Program-made: the position numbers and the translations under genes
The notes under the pieces: model-generated
What the model was told of the DNA's origin: nothing
Seen by the model: only the letters and a program-made list of their open reading frames with translations
Database searches by the model: none
Part shown: positions 46,201 through 55,315 of the stretch, piece by piece
How positions within the stretch are numbered: position 1 is the stretch's first letter
Layout of the letters: the number at the start of each line of letters is the position of its first letter
Assembly: GCA_051747265.1 (NCBI GenBank)
Contig: JBNJFY010000010.1
Location: forward strand, 1 to 64,000
DNA: 64,000 bases
Reading direction: 5' to 3'
From: JBNJFY01 sp051747265
Lineage (GTDB): Bacteria > Bacteroidota > Rhodothermia > Balneolales > Balneolaceae

Positions 46201-46852
46201 GGAAGGACGATTTTTCTGGAGGCAGGAATTGCGGTTATTTACCCAAGTACCCAAGTGGGATGTTCGTATGGTGGCCAGTCAATCCGAAGGGGTTCAACAG
46301 CGTACGGCAGGCGGGGAATCCAGCGAGTTGGATCGTTATGAATTATACAGTAGTTATCGGCTCAACCGGCGATTGGTGGTAGAGCAACGTAGTAGTTACA
46401 GCCAAAATCAGCGATCCAGCACAAGTTTTGACTCACGGAACTTTAACATCAAGGAATGGTCAGTAGAGCCTGGGATTGATTTGATGTTTAGTCGCAATCT
46501 TCAGAATAGCGTATCGCTGGCTTATCAGAATCGTACGGACAGCAGCAGTCCTGATGGTGCCCAAGTGGATTTATGGAAAGTGACTGCGGATACACGATCC
46601 TATCTATTTCAAAAAGTGCAGCTGATGGGAAGAGTAGAATGGCGTAATGTCTCACTACAGGGTGCAAGCAGCACGCTGGGACGGTTTGAGCTGACCGATG
46701 GGGCTGGAGAAGGCAACCAATGGCGTTGGTCCTTACAAGCTAATTATCGGGTCAATACGTTAATTCGAGCTTCGCTGAATTATGACGGTCGAACAATAGA
46801 AGGGCGCCCTCCCATCCAGACGTTGCGGATGGTAGTAAGTGCTGTTTTTTAA
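43289..46852 (+). CDS. large envelope beta-rich protein of unknown function
   Basis: An 1187-residue secreted protein. The frame opens with GTG at 43289; a second in-frame GTG near 43352 lies closer to the signal helix (VVRISLLVIVGVTFSLQ), so the start is uncertain. After the SAQQ cleavage region comes a soluble domain to about 370 with repeats such as YIIDYGLGEVHFTNN. From about 380 onward the sequence is amphipathic antiparallel strands with aromatic ends and closes with LRMVVSAVF, as an outer-membrane beta-barrel would. I do not recognise a named family; it resembles large uncharacterised barrel proteins of the phylum. It stands alone, 59 bases after dsbD. Confidence 0.7.
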   Translation: MVLSHRPYRLFLLIRLRSWLDCVVRISLLVIVGVTFSLQPASAQQVITLQEKFEQVYPDSSYHLHPWVVPNSITVTTEGDTLSSDVWRFKPMTGNWRWTPLIPTSDPLQDVVISFDVRPVGLQRTYARRTLSTIDASSVRGDSLTAPQQVIKRSLTEEALFGDVDLQRSGSLSRGVTVGTNQDLTLESGLRFDLNGRIAEEVEIIASLTDQSTPIQPDGSTQNLREFDKVYMQLKAPSTMVEMGDVDVSLDESEFARINRRLQGVSGSYQLNQGQAKAAFSVARGQFRIQRFNGQDGVQGPYRLTGGQGEEFIIVLAGTERVYINGERVQRGEQNEYIIDYGLGEVHFTNNQLIREETRIVIEFEYLNRNYTRTLAAAEVQEDSLLDGRLSIGATVIREADNDNLANQAYLGQEEADLLATVGDQLDQAVVSGADSVGYRPDADFVLYSRVDTTFDGQTMTIFKNIPGDSTSVYRVQFSDVGEGNGGYQRVGRSVNGLVFEWVGPGQGRYEPFRKLVPPQKRQMVAIRGAYQLTDHWEVFGEWAGSDYDQNRLSSLDDQNNQDLGYWGGIRLQEAQTDLGTISAEISQRYQGKRFSYFERVRDVEFDRKWNITSSQETQERITQADAEWSWSPQSSLGISAGIIGRDSLDGNRQQLKLKTSESGWPSISYRLERVESSDRYMDQEGNWIRQQGLSQYLWKTKAGTWIPQFQWEQEHRKQTYLPTDTLTNESIRFYDIGPGLNWRSENERWQLGAQYSYRQDDRILNEHFRPYSDGWEQRYSFSYDRGSQFQTNNEVALRNKDYRAVFEQQQQETDSKGVFIRSQTSGEALQGLLYGQVLYDVSTQRRALLQETYIEVGPEIGQYVWEDTNEDGIQQIDEFFPELSPNEGTFVKQYVPSDELFPIIDLRTRFQHRIIPARLWDARKSDGIKRFLANTQWSGTIEVRESSTTDALSDVYLLRLNTFRNDSTTLEGRFFWRQELRLFTQVPKWDVRMVASQSEGVQQRTAGGESSELDRYELYSSYRLNRRLVVEQRSSYSQNQRSSTSFDSRNFNIKEWSVEPGIDLMFSRNLQNSVSLAYQNRTDSSSPDGAQVDLWKVTADTRSYLFQKVQLMGRVEWRNVSLQGASSTLGRFELTDGAGEGNQWRWSLQANYRVNTLIRASLNYDGRTIEGRPPIQTLRMVVSAVF

Positions 46853-47034
46853 AAAAGTTTAATAATTATTAGGTGTTATGGACGTTCAAAATAACCTATT
46901 TAGAAGAAAACTGACTTAGACTTAAAAGAATGATCTTTTCTTAACCCGTTTACTTTGACATTTAGTCTTAAACGGATTATCATTTTGCATCTTTCTTTAG
47001 CCCTAACAATTAAAAAGAATAAGTGGAGTAATAT

Positions 47035-47745
47035 ATGACGTCGACACTAGCGTATGTAATGCTACAAGTCGGAGCTGATGCAGGTTTCTTCAATGTATTA
47101 GTACAAAAATTCAATGAGGGTGGTAATTTCATGTGGCCGGTACTGGTCGCCCTGATCTTGGGATTAGCCATTTTCCTCGAGCGCCTGATTACGCTCAACC
47201 TAGCAGACATTGATTCTCGAAAATTTATTTTAAACGTTCGCGAAGCACTGCAAGAAGGTGGTATCCCCGCAGCTGAGGAACTGTGTTCCCAAACTCGCGG
47301 TCCGATTGCTTCCGTATTCCAAGCCGGACTGATGCGTGCCGATGAAGGAATTGAAGCTGCTGAAAAAGCAATTCAAGCCTATGGTTCCATCGAAATGAGT
47401 TTCTTGGAACGAGGTTTGGTATGGTTATCCCTATTTATCGCCATTGCGCCGCTCCTCGGGTTTACCGGAACGGTTGTTGGTATGATTGAGGCGTTTGACG
47501 CTATTGAATCAGCCGGTGATATTTCCCCAAGTCTGGTTGCGGGTGGTATTAAAACCGCGCTGTTGACTACGGCTGGTGGTTTGATTGCGGGTATTATTCT
47601 TCAGGTAGGTTACAACTACTGCGTTTCTAAAATTGACCGTCTGGTTGCCGAGATGGAAGAGAGCTCCATTACGCTCATTGACTCCATTGCGTTGATGAAA
47701 CAGGGCAAAGACCTTGTAGATCCCTCTGAGCAAGAAGAAGGATAA
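47035..47745 (+). CDS. exbB: MotA/TolQ/ExbB proton-channel family protein
   Basis: A 236-residue inner-membrane protein with three helices at about 33-52, 125-147 and 172-195. The family motif APLLGFTGTVVGMIEAF is at about 141-157. With ExbD it forms the proton channel that powers TonB-dependent outer-membrane transport. An N-terminal extension of 30 residues is longer than usual. It heads a four-gene row: exbB, 90-aa membrane protein, exbD, exbD. No TonB gene is in the row. Confidence 0.9.
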   Translation: MTSTLAYVMLQVGADAGFFNVLVQKFNEGGNFMWPVLVALILGLAIFLERLITLNLADIDSRKFILNVREALQEGGIPAAEELCSQTRGPIASVFQAGLMRADEGIEAAEKAIQAYGSIEMSFLERGLVWLSLFIAIAPLLGFTGTVVGMIEAFDAIESAGDISPSLVAGGIKTALLTTAGGLIAGIILQVGYNYCVSKIDRLVAEMEESSITLIDSIALMKQGKDLVDPSEQEEG

Positions 47746-47828
47746 TCGCAGGTCGCACTGTACGGGTAAGCCCGGACCTAACTTGAACCGGGCTAAATCC
47801 AAAGTTTAACGTTCGAAGACGGATAATT

Positions 47829-48101
47829 ATGAATATAACAACCATCGCAATCGGTGCTGTTTTAGCTCTCATCGTTTTGGGAATGCTTATTACAGTAGTC
47901 ACCGGTATTCGAAATGTGATTAACGGAAAATTTGATGCCAAAAAGATCGGCTCCATTTTAGTACCATTCGTGGTATTCGGAGTTTCTTACGGTATTCTGG
48001 GTACATTTATAGACGCAGGTATTGCAACCATGTTAGTGATGATTGGTTTGATGCTGTTGAGCATTGCACTAACTGGTATGCGCACCACGTTTAAATTTTA
48101 A
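47829..48101 (+). CDS. small two- to three-helix membrane protein of unknown function
   Basis: A 90-residue hydrophobic protein with helices at about 5-27, 42-60 and 65-82, a short basic loop (NGKFDAKK) and a basic C-terminus. No known motif. It sits 83 bases after exbB and 46 before exbD1, in a position where it is almost certainly cotranscribed, so it may be an accessory of the ExbBD complex. Confidence 0.75.
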   Translation: MNITTIAIGAVLALIVLGMLITVVTGIRNVINGKFDAKKIGSILVPFVVFGVSYGILGTFIDAGIATMLVMIGLMLLSIALTGMRTTFKF

Positions 48102-48147
48102 GCCCCGTTAATCAACAGAAAGTCTCTACCAGAAGGGTATACAGATT

Positions 48148-48693
48148 ATGTTTAGCAATAAAAGACAACGGGAAGATCCTGAAATCAATGGTTCGTCATT
48201 GGCGGACATTGCGTTTCTGTTGCTTATTTTCTTTCTCGTGACTACTACCATTGATGTGGACACGGGTATTGGTTTGGTGCTCCCGCCCGAACCTGAAGAA
48301 AATGTAGATCCCCCACCGGTAAAAGAGCGGAACATGCTCAAAATCTTGGTGAATGCTCAGGGTATGATCCTGATTAATGAGAAGCCTTCAGCTATTGGTG
48401 AGGTGAAGCAAAAGGTGAAAGACTTTGTCAGCAATCGCGGCGAAGATCCAAATCTTTCCGAATCACCAGAAAAGGCTATCGTTTCCATTAAAACGGACCG
48501 CCAGACACCTTATAAAATCTACGTAGATATGTTAGATGAGGTGATGGGTGCGTATCGTGAATTACGAGATCAAGCCGCCTTGGCGCGTTACGGTAAACGA
48601 TTCACTCAGATGGAAGAAGACACGCCGTCTCACACCGCAATTAAGAATCTTATTCCTAAAAAGATTTCAGAAGCAGAGCCTGACGAAGGTTAA
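48148..48693 (+). CDS. exbD: ExbD/TolR family biopolymer transport protein 1
   Basis: A 181-residue protein: short cytosolic N-terminus, one membrane helix at about 18-38 (DIAFLLLIFFLVTT) whose Asp at 20 is the conserved proton-carrying residue, then a periplasmic domain. It is longer than typical ExbD, with an extra region near 95-115 and a helical C-terminal tail. Partner of the exbB gene upstream and paired with a second ExbD 38 bases downstream. Confidence 0.9.
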   Translation: MFSNKRQREDPEINGSSLADIAFLLLIFFLVTTTIDVDTGIGLVLPPEPEENVDPPPVKERNMLKILVNAQGMILINEKPSAIGEVKQKVKDFVSNRGEDPNLSESPEKAIVSIKTDRQTPYKIYVDMLDEVMGAYRELRDQAALARYGKRFTQMEEDTPSHTAIKNLIPKKISEAEPDEG

Positions 48694-48731
48694 CACACTG
48701 AATTTTACAGGGAAGCAACAGATAGCATATT

Positions 48732-49181
48732 ATGGGACATTTTGAAAAGAAATCAGCGGAAACCAAACAGGAAGTACCTACTTCGGCCATGCCGGATGTG
48801 GTATTTATGTTGCTGATCTTTTTCATGGTAACGACAGTTCTTCGGGAAACCACGTTGCAGGTTAACGTGTCGTTTACCAAGGCTGAAAACATTGAAAAGA
48901 TCGAGCAAAAACGTTTGGTAAGCTACATTTACATCGGTCCTGAAAAAATGGGCCCTGGTAAAGAGGGTGAAACCAAGGTACAGATCGACGACGCGATTAT
49001 TGAGGATGTTCAAGCAATTCGCAAGATCATGTACGATAAACTGATGGAACAGCCCAAACTTATTGTTTCGCTTCGTGTTGATCGCGATGCGGAAATGGGA
49101 CTGGTAACCGATGTTAAACAGGAATTACGTAAAGCCGGTACCTTACGGATCAATTACTCCACAAAACGAGAAGTTCAGTAG
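48732..49181 (+). CDS. exbD: ExbD/TolR family biopolymer transport protein 2
   Basis: A 149-residue ExbD paralogue. The helix MPDVVFMLLIFFMVTT at about 19-34 holds the conserved Asp21. It has a periplasmic domain and ends with a basic segment. The pair of ExbD genes with different periplasmic parts suggests a mixed complex or two substrates. A strong terminator follows at 49215. Confidence 0.9.
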   Translation: MGHFEKKSAETKQEVPTSAMPDVVFMLLIFFMVTTVLRETTLQVNVSFTKAENIEKIEQKRLVSYIYIGPEKMGPGKEGETKVQIDDAIIEDVQAIRKIMYDKLMEQPKLIVSLRVDRDAEMGLVTDVKQELRKAGTLRINYSTKREVQ

Positions 49182-49214
49182 CGGCAATAATTTTTGGTTA
49201 AGCCTGTTTAGAAG

Positions 49215-49248
49215 AGGCATTTACACGATTCGTGTAAATGCCTTTTTT
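49215..49248 (+). terminator. rho-independent terminator of the exb row
   Basis: AGGCATTTACACG (49215-49227) pairs perfectly with 49231-49243, 13 bp, then six Ts. It ends the exbB-exbD-exbD unit before thiL. Confidence 0.92.
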
Positions 49249-49312
49249 GTATCTCTATGTTAGAGCCACGAATTTTAATTCTACGGTAAAAAGATTTTTT
49301 AGGAATAGGTAT

Positions 49313-50365
49313 ATGTCAACCAAACACGAATCGGAATTTCTACCTATCGGCTCCATCGGTCGTCAAGGACTTATTGATCGCATTCAAACCATTGAGGGTG
49401 TGGAACATCCAGACGTCATACAAGGGATTGGAGATGACGCCGCGGTTATCGAAAAGCAAGAAGAACGAGTGACGCTGTTAACCAGCGAAACGTATATGGA
49501 AGGGGTCGATTTTGATTTGATGTATCACCCCTTGAAACATCTGGGGTATAAACTTATGTCTGCGGCTGTTTCCGATATTTACGCGATGAATGGGTTACCT
49601 ACAGCCGCTACCGTAAATTTGGCGTTGCCTAATAAGATCTCTGTCCAAATGGTTGAAGAGATTTATCGTGGGCTGCAATCCGCTGCCGGTGAAAACCAGC
49701 TTCAGATTGTAGGCGGTGATATCTCAGCGGCTCATCAAGCGCTTACTATTTCTATCTCCGTTTATGGGGAAGCTGAGGAACCACTAATCACCTATCGAAG
49801 TGGCGCTCACCAAGATGATGCTGTTTGTGTGACCGGTGATTTGGGGGGGGCTATGGCCGGTTTGCGGATATTGATGCGTGAAAAGAAATTCTGGCAGCAA
49901 CAACAGGGCGATGATGTCGCCTTTCAACCTGATTTGGAGGGGTATGAATATGTGGTAGGGCGGCAACTGGTTCCCAAAGCCCGCAGAGATTTGATAGAGC
50001 AACTGCGAGAATCTGAAATCCGACCATCTTCTATGATTGATGTCACTCAGGGTTTGGTTAATGAGTTATCCGAACTGATACAAGCTTCGGAAACCGGCGC
50101 GTATATTTATCAAGCGGCCATTCCCATTGCGGTAGAGAGCCGGGGCGTCGCCGATGAAATGAAGGAAGATGTGGATCGCTACGCGCTTTATGGAGGCGAG
50201 GATCTGGAACTGCTCTTTACACTACCCGAATCACAGGTTGAACGCTTTGCCAATGAATTTCAGGATTTTGCGGTCATCGGCCGCATTACCGATCAAACGG
50301 AAGGGTTGAAAATGCAGACCTCGGATGGCGATGTCGTGTTGTTCGATGAAGAAAATCAGGAGTGA
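49313..50365 (+). CDS. thiL: thiamine-monophosphate kinase
   Basis: A 350-residue enzyme of thiamine pyrophosphate synthesis that phosphorylates thiamine monophosphate. I chose the ATG at 49313 because GGAATAGG lies just upstream and because an upstream extension would run through the terminator stem. Motifs: GIGDDAAVI at about 38-46, GGDISAAHQALTISI near 136 and VTGDLGGAMAGL near 172, as in PurM-type ATP-binding enzymes. There is no TPP riboswitch in front of it. Terminator downstream at 50466. Confidence 0.93.
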   Translation: MSTKHESEFLPIGSIGRQGLIDRIQTIEGVEHPDVIQGIGDDAAVIEKQEERVTLLTSETYMEGVDFDLMYHPLKHLGYKLMSAAVSDIYAMNGLPTAATVNLALPNKISVQMVEEIYRGLQSAAGENQLQIVGGDISAAHQALTISISVYGEAEEPLITYRSGAHQDDAVCVTGDLGGAMAGLRILMREKKFWQQQQGDDVAFQPDLEGYEYVVGRQLVPKARRDLIEQLRESEIRPSSMIDVTQGLVNELSELIQASETGAYIYQAAIPIAVESRGVADEMKEDVDRYALYGGEDLELLFTLPESQVERFANEFQDFAVIGRITDQTEGLKMQTSDGDVVLFDEENQE

Positions 50366-50465
50366 TTATTAATCCCGATACAAGCCATTTTCCGAGATAA
50401 ACGAAAGCAATAGATTTCGAATCGGTTGAGTGGGTTAACAATTAGTTAACATTGAGTTCTGGATA

Positions 50466-50500
50466 CAAAACGGCGCCTATAGTCCATAGGCGCCGTTTTG
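50466..50500. terminator. terminator of thiL
   Basis: CAAAACGGCGCCTAT (50466-50480) pairs perfectly with 50486-50500, 15 bp; T-run within the right arm. Confidence 0.85.
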
Positions 50501-50635
50501 CAGTGAAGGAGAGTGCATTTCTTATCATTTTGGTAACACTGGATTAACCCCTGCATAAATACCATGGGGTATATTGCCAACGGCTGAACGAACAACATAG
50601 CAGTCTAACTAATAAATCCAGAACTACTTACCTTT

Positions 50636-52093
50636 ATGGACTTTAAAAATTTATTACGCACGATATTCATAGTGGCGATTTCAGCTGCTGTGATGGTTTC
50701 TTGTGATGACAATTCAACAGGAAATGACGAAGAAAAACAAGCGCACCCGTATGCAGATCAAATCAGAGATAATGGAGTAATCCTTCCCAGTTCCATTGAT
50801 GGAGATCGTTCCTTGTCAGCTGATTCGGTTTACTATGTAGACGGATATGTGTTTGTAGAAAGCGGAACCTTAGAGATCGAACCGGGAACCGTTATTCAAG
50901 CATTCGAACAGCCTTCCGCTGTTGCTGAAGGTAATGAGTCTTCATTGATCATTACCCGTGAAGCGAAAATAGATGCCGAGGGTACCGCTAGTAACCCTAT
51001 CATCTTTACTTCTGTACTTGATGATGAGCCATTTGGTGGGGAGATATCCTTGAATCAGACTAACTCCAAATTGTGGGCTGGTTTGATCATCCTGGGTAAA
51101 GCTCCTATTTATGCAGAAGGCGCTACCGAGGTACAGATTGAAGGTATTCCCGATGGAGAATCTCGTGCCCTATTTGGTGGAGACGATCCAACTCATAGCT
51201 CCGGGACGTTAAAGTACGTTTCCATTCGATTCACCGGTGCTGAGATTGGTCCTGGTGATGAGATTCAGGGTTTGACTGCTGGTGGCGTTGGTAGCGGCAC
51301 TACTATGGAATACATCGACATATTCGTATCTGCGGATGATGGCATTGAGATTTTCGGTGGTACGGTTGATATCCGTTACATCTCTGTAGCTTTTGCTGAA
51401 GATGACTCTTATGACTTTGACTTGGGGTACCAAGGTACTGGTCAGTATCTGTTTGCCCTGCAAGGTGGAAATGGTGCCGATCACGGCGGTGAGTGGGACG
51501 GTGGTAAGCCGGATAACGCTCCTCGTTACTCTACGGCAAAATTAGCCAATATGACCCTTGTTGGACTTGGCTTGAACAGCTCCCAGCGTTCTGCGGATGC
51601 GCCAGCGATTCTGATGCGTGACGGCGGTGCCTACTCCTTGTACAACTCAATCATTACCGATTTCAACGGATTGGGTATAGAGATTGAGGACTTGAACGAG
51701 GCAGAAGATGCCTACGATAAGATCATCAACGATGTTAATGGTGATGGCGCAGCAATTGCCGGTAACATGTGGTACACAGGAAATGCCTCCAGCATCGAAA
51801 CCATGTTAGCATTAACTGGAGATGCTGAAGCTTGGGATCCTAATGGAGAAGAGATTGTATCCAAGCTTACCGACTGGAACAACACCTTCGGAGATCCTGC
51901 TCTGACTGGCATTTCGCGCACAGTAGGCAGCGAAGGATTAAATCCTATGCCAACTACGGATGTAAGTCAAAACATCGCTACCGTACCAAGCGGCTTAGAC
52001 CAGGTTAGCTACAAAGGAGCCTTTGATCCCAATGGTTCCAACTGGTTGAGCGGATGGACAACACTGGCTAAGTATGGATTCCTTTCCAACTAA
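50636..52093 (+). CDS. beta-helix lipoprotein, paralogue 1
   Basis: A 485-residue lipoprotein: signal helix and lipobox ending at Cys23 (VMVSC). The mature part is a right-handed beta-helix-like array of strands with LEIEPGTVIQAF, ASNPIIFTS, LKYVSIRFTGA, DDGIEIFGGTVDIRYISV and EDDSYDFDLGYQGTGQY. It is probably anchored in the outer membrane. Function unknown; proteins of this type occur beside TonB receptors and may bind the substrate at the surface. The TonB-dependent receptor gene follows. A paralogue is at 57934-59274. Confidence 0.75.
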   Translation: MDFKNLLRTIFIVAISAAVMVSCDDNSTGNDEEKQAHPYADQIRDNGVILPSSIDGDRSLSADSVYYVDGYVFVESGTLEIEPGTVIQAFEQPSAVAEGNESSLIITREAKIDAEGTASNPIIFTSVLDDEPFGGEISLNQTNSKLWAGLIILGKAPIYAEGATEVQIEGIPDGESRALFGGDDPTHSSGTLKYVSIRFTGAEIGPGDEIQGLTAGGVGSGTTMEYIDIFVSADDGIEIFGGTVDIRYISVAFAEDDSYDFDLGYQGTGQYLFALQGGNGADHGGEWDGGKPDNAPRYSTAKLANMTLVGLGLNSSQRSADAPAILMRDGGAYSLYNSIITDFNGLGIEIEDLNEAEDAYDKIINDVNGDGAAIAGNMWYTGNASSIETMLALTGDAEAWDPNGEEIVSKLTDWNNTFGDPALTGISRTVGSEGLNPMPTTDVSQNIATVPSGLDQVSYKGAFDPNGSNWLSGWTTLAKYGFLSN

Positions 52094-52117
52094 CATGCTT
52101 TAGTCAGCATCGATTTC

Positions 52118-52145
52118 TGGGGGAGGCGGCCCAAAACCTCCCCCA
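52118..52145 (+). repeat. strong hairpin between lipoprotein and receptor genes
   Basis: TGGGGGAGG (52118-52126) pairs perfectly with CCTCCCCCA (52137-52145). Only TCTTT follows, so it is a weak terminator at most; it may lower expression of the downstream receptor or protect the upstream mRNA end. Confidence 0.65.
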
Positions 52146-52188
52146 TCTTTAAAAAGTGATTACGCACATACTCAATAGATCAAAGCAT

Positions 52189-55134
52189 ATGCATTTCATG
52201 AAAACACTAATCCAATTTATACGACGAAGCTCGGTATTTATTCCGGTTTTCCTATTCTTGATTTCGTCAGTTGCACTTGCTCAGACAGGTACCTTAGCAG
52301 GTAAAGTAGTTGATGGAGAAACCGGCGAGGAATTAATTGGTTGTACCGTATTTATCAAATCCTTATCGAAAGGTACTTCCACAGATATTTCTGGAAACTT
52401 CAACTTTAAAGTTGAACCAGGTACATACACTGTTGAATTCTCTTATATCACCTACCAGAAAAAAGTAGTTGAAGATGTAACCATTAAGCCAGATGAAATT
52501 ACCAAGCTGGATATTGCCCTAGAATCTGCGAACAAGAAGATGGATGAGGTGGTTGTATCTGCGCGCAGAGTAGATAACAATGAAGTTGCATTTCTGCGCA
52601 TGCAAAAACGGTCCATATCTGTACAGGATGGAATTACATCAGAAGAAATTAGCCGGGTAGGATTCAGCAATTCCGCTGAATCAATGAAACAGGTGACCGG
52701 TGCCTCTGTAGAGGGTGGAAAATATATCGTAATGCGAGGTCTTGGTGACCGCTACAGTATATCGAGTATGGACGGAGTGGTGCTACCCACAACCAACCCT
52801 TATCGCAACAGCACCAGTTTGGATCTGATTCCTTCTAATATGGTAGATAACATTGTGGTTAAGAAGACTTTTTCTCCCGACTTGCCCGGTAACTTTTCCG
52901 GTGGTGCGGTAGATATTAACTCCAAATCTTTGCCTGACCGTTTCTACTTCAAGGTCAATATGTCTACCAGTTATAATGATCAAACCACTTTTGGTGATGG
53001 TTTTTTAAGTGATCCGATCAACAACAATTTATCCCGATTGGGTTATGATGATGGATCGCGTGCCTTGGAGGGCAGCTGGAAAAGTAGTTCATACTTAAAT
53101 CAGCTGAATACCTATTTGATTGATATTCAAAACAATGCGTTGTCGAATAGTGAGATTCAGGCATTTAATAACGCCATGCGGTCGTTTAGTGGACGTTCCT
53201 TTACGGTTCAAGAAGCTACGCCCGGTTTGGATCACAGTTTGAGTATGACAGTTGGAAATCGCTTCAGTATAAATGACAAACAGCTGGGGTATTACTTCGG
53301 CATCAATTATGGTAACTCATTTACCTTGTACGATGATCGTCAAATCAACAACTATACTGCTCGGATACCCACCGGCTCAGGTACCCGGATGCAAGAGTTC
53401 CAAATTAACCAGGGAACGGAAAGTAAAAACGAAGTAGATAACGGACTCATCGGACAGCTCACCTATCAATGGAATCCCCAAAATGAGCTGTCTTTATTGA
53501 CCATGTATAATAACAATGGTACCGAGTCGGTATTGAACATGGAAAATGGTCGTTATCCAGGCGCGCTTTCTTCTGGTACATTCAATAACCGGGTTATTTC
53601 CTTTAAGCAGCGACAATTATTCAATAACCAACTTAAAGGGCGTCATAACTTCGATGAGTTAGATCTGAATTGGTCAACGAACTTTGTGCTGTCTACACAA
53701 TATGAGCCGGATACGCGATTTTTAGGTGCTCCCGTCGATGAGTCAGGTCAATACTTCTTCATTCGTGAAGTTCAACTTCCCTTCCACTATTTCCGAGATC
53801 TGAAGGATACTCAGTACAACGGAAAGGTAGATGTTGATTATCGATTAAACGATAAATTCAAACTACAAGCCGGTGGATTCTTTTCGCGCAAAGAACGGGA
53901 ATTTGATGAATTCCGATTTCAACTCGAAAACAATGGTACTGATCCGACTTATAGTCAATTCCTGAGCTTTAGAGAAGCCTCCGGTGACTATGGTAACTTC
54001 TTTGGAACAGATAATACCGGTATTATTGGAACTGACGGTAATGGATATCCAATATTGGGACTCACCTATCGTAATCAGACTCGTCCCCAAAATAGTTATA
54101 GCGGTTTTGAGCAGATTGCCGCGTTATATCTGATGGGAGAATATGAGGTATCTGATAAACTGCGTATCCACGGTGGCGCTCGTATTGAGAAAACCAATTT
54201 TGAAGTAAAATCTGGTAGAGCAAATGCTGAAGTGGGTGAGATTGATGTGTTAGATGTTCTACCATCAATAAACTTCATTTACTCGCTTACGGATAACTCC
54301 AATTTACGTTTGGGCGGAAGCCGCACACTGGCCCGCCCCAATATGCGAGAGCTGGCACCCTTCTCCTCATTTGACTTGCTGGGTGGTTTCCCGGTGGTGG
54401 GTAATCAAGATCTGAATCAATCCAATATCACTAATGCAGATCTTCGCTACGAGTTATTCCCCAATGCTGGAGAATTGGTAGCTATTAGTGCTTTCTTCAA
54501 GTATTTCAATGATCCCATTGTTTTGGAGCTAGATGTCGCTTCCGATCAGCCCCAATACCAATACATTAATACCAATACGGGTAAATTGTTTGGATTTGAA
54601 ATTGAGCTGCGCAAACAGTTGGATTTCATCAGCCCGGCACTGAAAAATTTCAAATTCTCTAGCAACTTTACGTACATCAACTCTCGGGTGGATCTCAGTG
54701 ATGAAGAGTATAACACTCGAAAGAAACTAGATCCCAGTATAAAGTCGTACCGTCCATTCCCTTACCAATCGCCCTATATCGCCAACGTAACTCTGAGTTA
54801 TGATAACCAGGATATTGGTTGGGATGGCGCAGTTTATGCGAATATCTTCGGGCCAAGATTGACATCGAATGGATCCGGTGCCGCACCCGATGTATATGAA
54901 GTGTATGGTCAACTGAACGACAATAACCGAATCACTTCTGAGGTGCCAACTCCAGACCTGAATTTGCGGATACGAAAAAGTTTGGATAATGGCTTTTCAG
55001 CCTCCTTATCAGTAAGCAATATCCTAGATTACAGTAAAGTGGAATACCAAGAGGATAATGGGACGTATTTCACCAATAGTGCGTTGAATCCGGGACGTAC
55101 CTTTAAAGTATCTTTGAGTTACGAGATTAGATAA
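52189..55134 (+). CDS. TonB-dependent outer-membrane receptor with carboxypeptidase-regulatory-like domain
   Basis: A 981-residue receptor. Start is ATG 52189 or the ATG three codons later; a GTG 33 bases upstream is less likely. Signal peptide (VFIPVFLFLISSVALAQ) precedes a carboxypeptidase-regulatory-like domain at about 33-115 (GTLAGKVVDGETGEELIGC). A plug domain follows, including GKYIVMRGLGDRYSISSMDG, then a 22-strand barrel ending in FKVSLSYEIR. Energised by ExbB/ExbD and TonB. No SusD is adjacent, so the lipoprotein upstream may play the partner role; the substrate is unknown. Confidence 0.9.
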   Translation: MHFMKTLIQFIRRSSVFIPVFLFLISSVALAQTGTLAGKVVDGETGEELIGCTVFIKSLSKGTSTDISGNFNFKVEPGTYTVEFSYITYQKKVVEDVTIKPDEITKLDIALESANKKMDEVVVSARRVDNNEVAFLRMQKRSISVQDGITSEEISRVGFSNSAESMKQVTGASVEGGKYIVMRGLGDRYSISSMDGVVLPTTNPYRNSTSLDLIPSNMVDNIVVKKTFSPDLPGNFSGGAVDINSKSLPDRFYFKVNMSTSYNDQTTFGDGFLSDPINNNLSRLGYDDGSRALEGSWKSSSYLNQLNTYLIDIQNNALSNSEIQAFNNAMRSFSGRSFTVQEATPGLDHSLSMTVGNRFSINDKQLGYYFGINYGNSFTLYDDRQINNYTARIPTGSGTRMQEFQINQGTESKNEVDNGLIGQLTYQWNPQNELSLLTMYNNNGTESVLNMENGRYPGALSSGTFNNRVISFKQRQLFNNQLKGRHNFDELDLNWSTNFVLSTQYEPDTRFLGAPVDESGQYFFIREVQLPFHYFRDLKDTQYNGKVDVDYRLNDKFKLQAGGFFSRKEREFDEFRFQLENNGTDPTYSQFLSFREASGDYGNFFGTDNTGIIGTDGNGYPILGLTYRNQTRPQNSYSGFEQIAALYLMGEYEVSDKLRIHGGARIEKTNFEVKSGRANAEVGEIDVLDVLPSINFIYSLTDNSNLRLGGSRTLARPNMRELAPFSSFDLLGGFPVVGNQDLNQSNITNADLRYELFPNAGELVAISAFFKYFNDPIVLELDVASDQPQYQYINTNTGKLFGFEIELRKQLDFISPALKNFKFSSNFTYINSRVDLSDEEYNTRKKLDPSIKSYRPFPYQSPYIANVTLSYDNQDIGWDGAVYANIFGPRLTSNGSGAAPDVYEVYGQLNDNNRITSEVPTPDLNLRIRKSLDNGFSASLSVSNILDYSKVEYQEDNGTYFTNSALNPGRTFKVSLSYEIR

Positions 55135-55157
55135 GGTAACTATTCATCGCTGTAAGG

Positions 55158-55199
55158 TAAGCCATCTTCGAATTTTCGGAGATGGCTTTATTTTTTTTA
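55158..55199 (+). terminator. rho-independent terminator of the receptor gene
   Basis: TAAGCCATCTTCG pairs with CGGAGATGGCTTTA with one mismatch, followed by eight Ts. Confidence 0.85.
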
Positions 55200-55307
55200 G
55201 GCTATGCCTATATAGTTGCAATTCAAAATACGGCGGATGAGTAACTGCCGTTATCATAGAGCCTGATTAGTTAATTGAATGAATTAAGAATCATTCAATA
55301 AATTCAG

Positions 55308-55315
55308 TATTTTTG
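55308..55315 (+). promoter_or_regulatory. possible -7 element for ftsH
   Basis: TATTTTTG matches TAnnTTTG exactly. The -33 region (TTAAG) is weak. It would give a leader of about 120 bases. Confidence 0.45.

Noticed and set aside
49238..49312. N-terminal extension of thiL
   Set aside because: Would be translated from a perfect terminator stem; the later ATG has a good ribosome binding site.
49249..49312. TPP riboswitch before thiL
   Set aside because: The leader is under 70 bases and lacks the conserved thi-box sequences.
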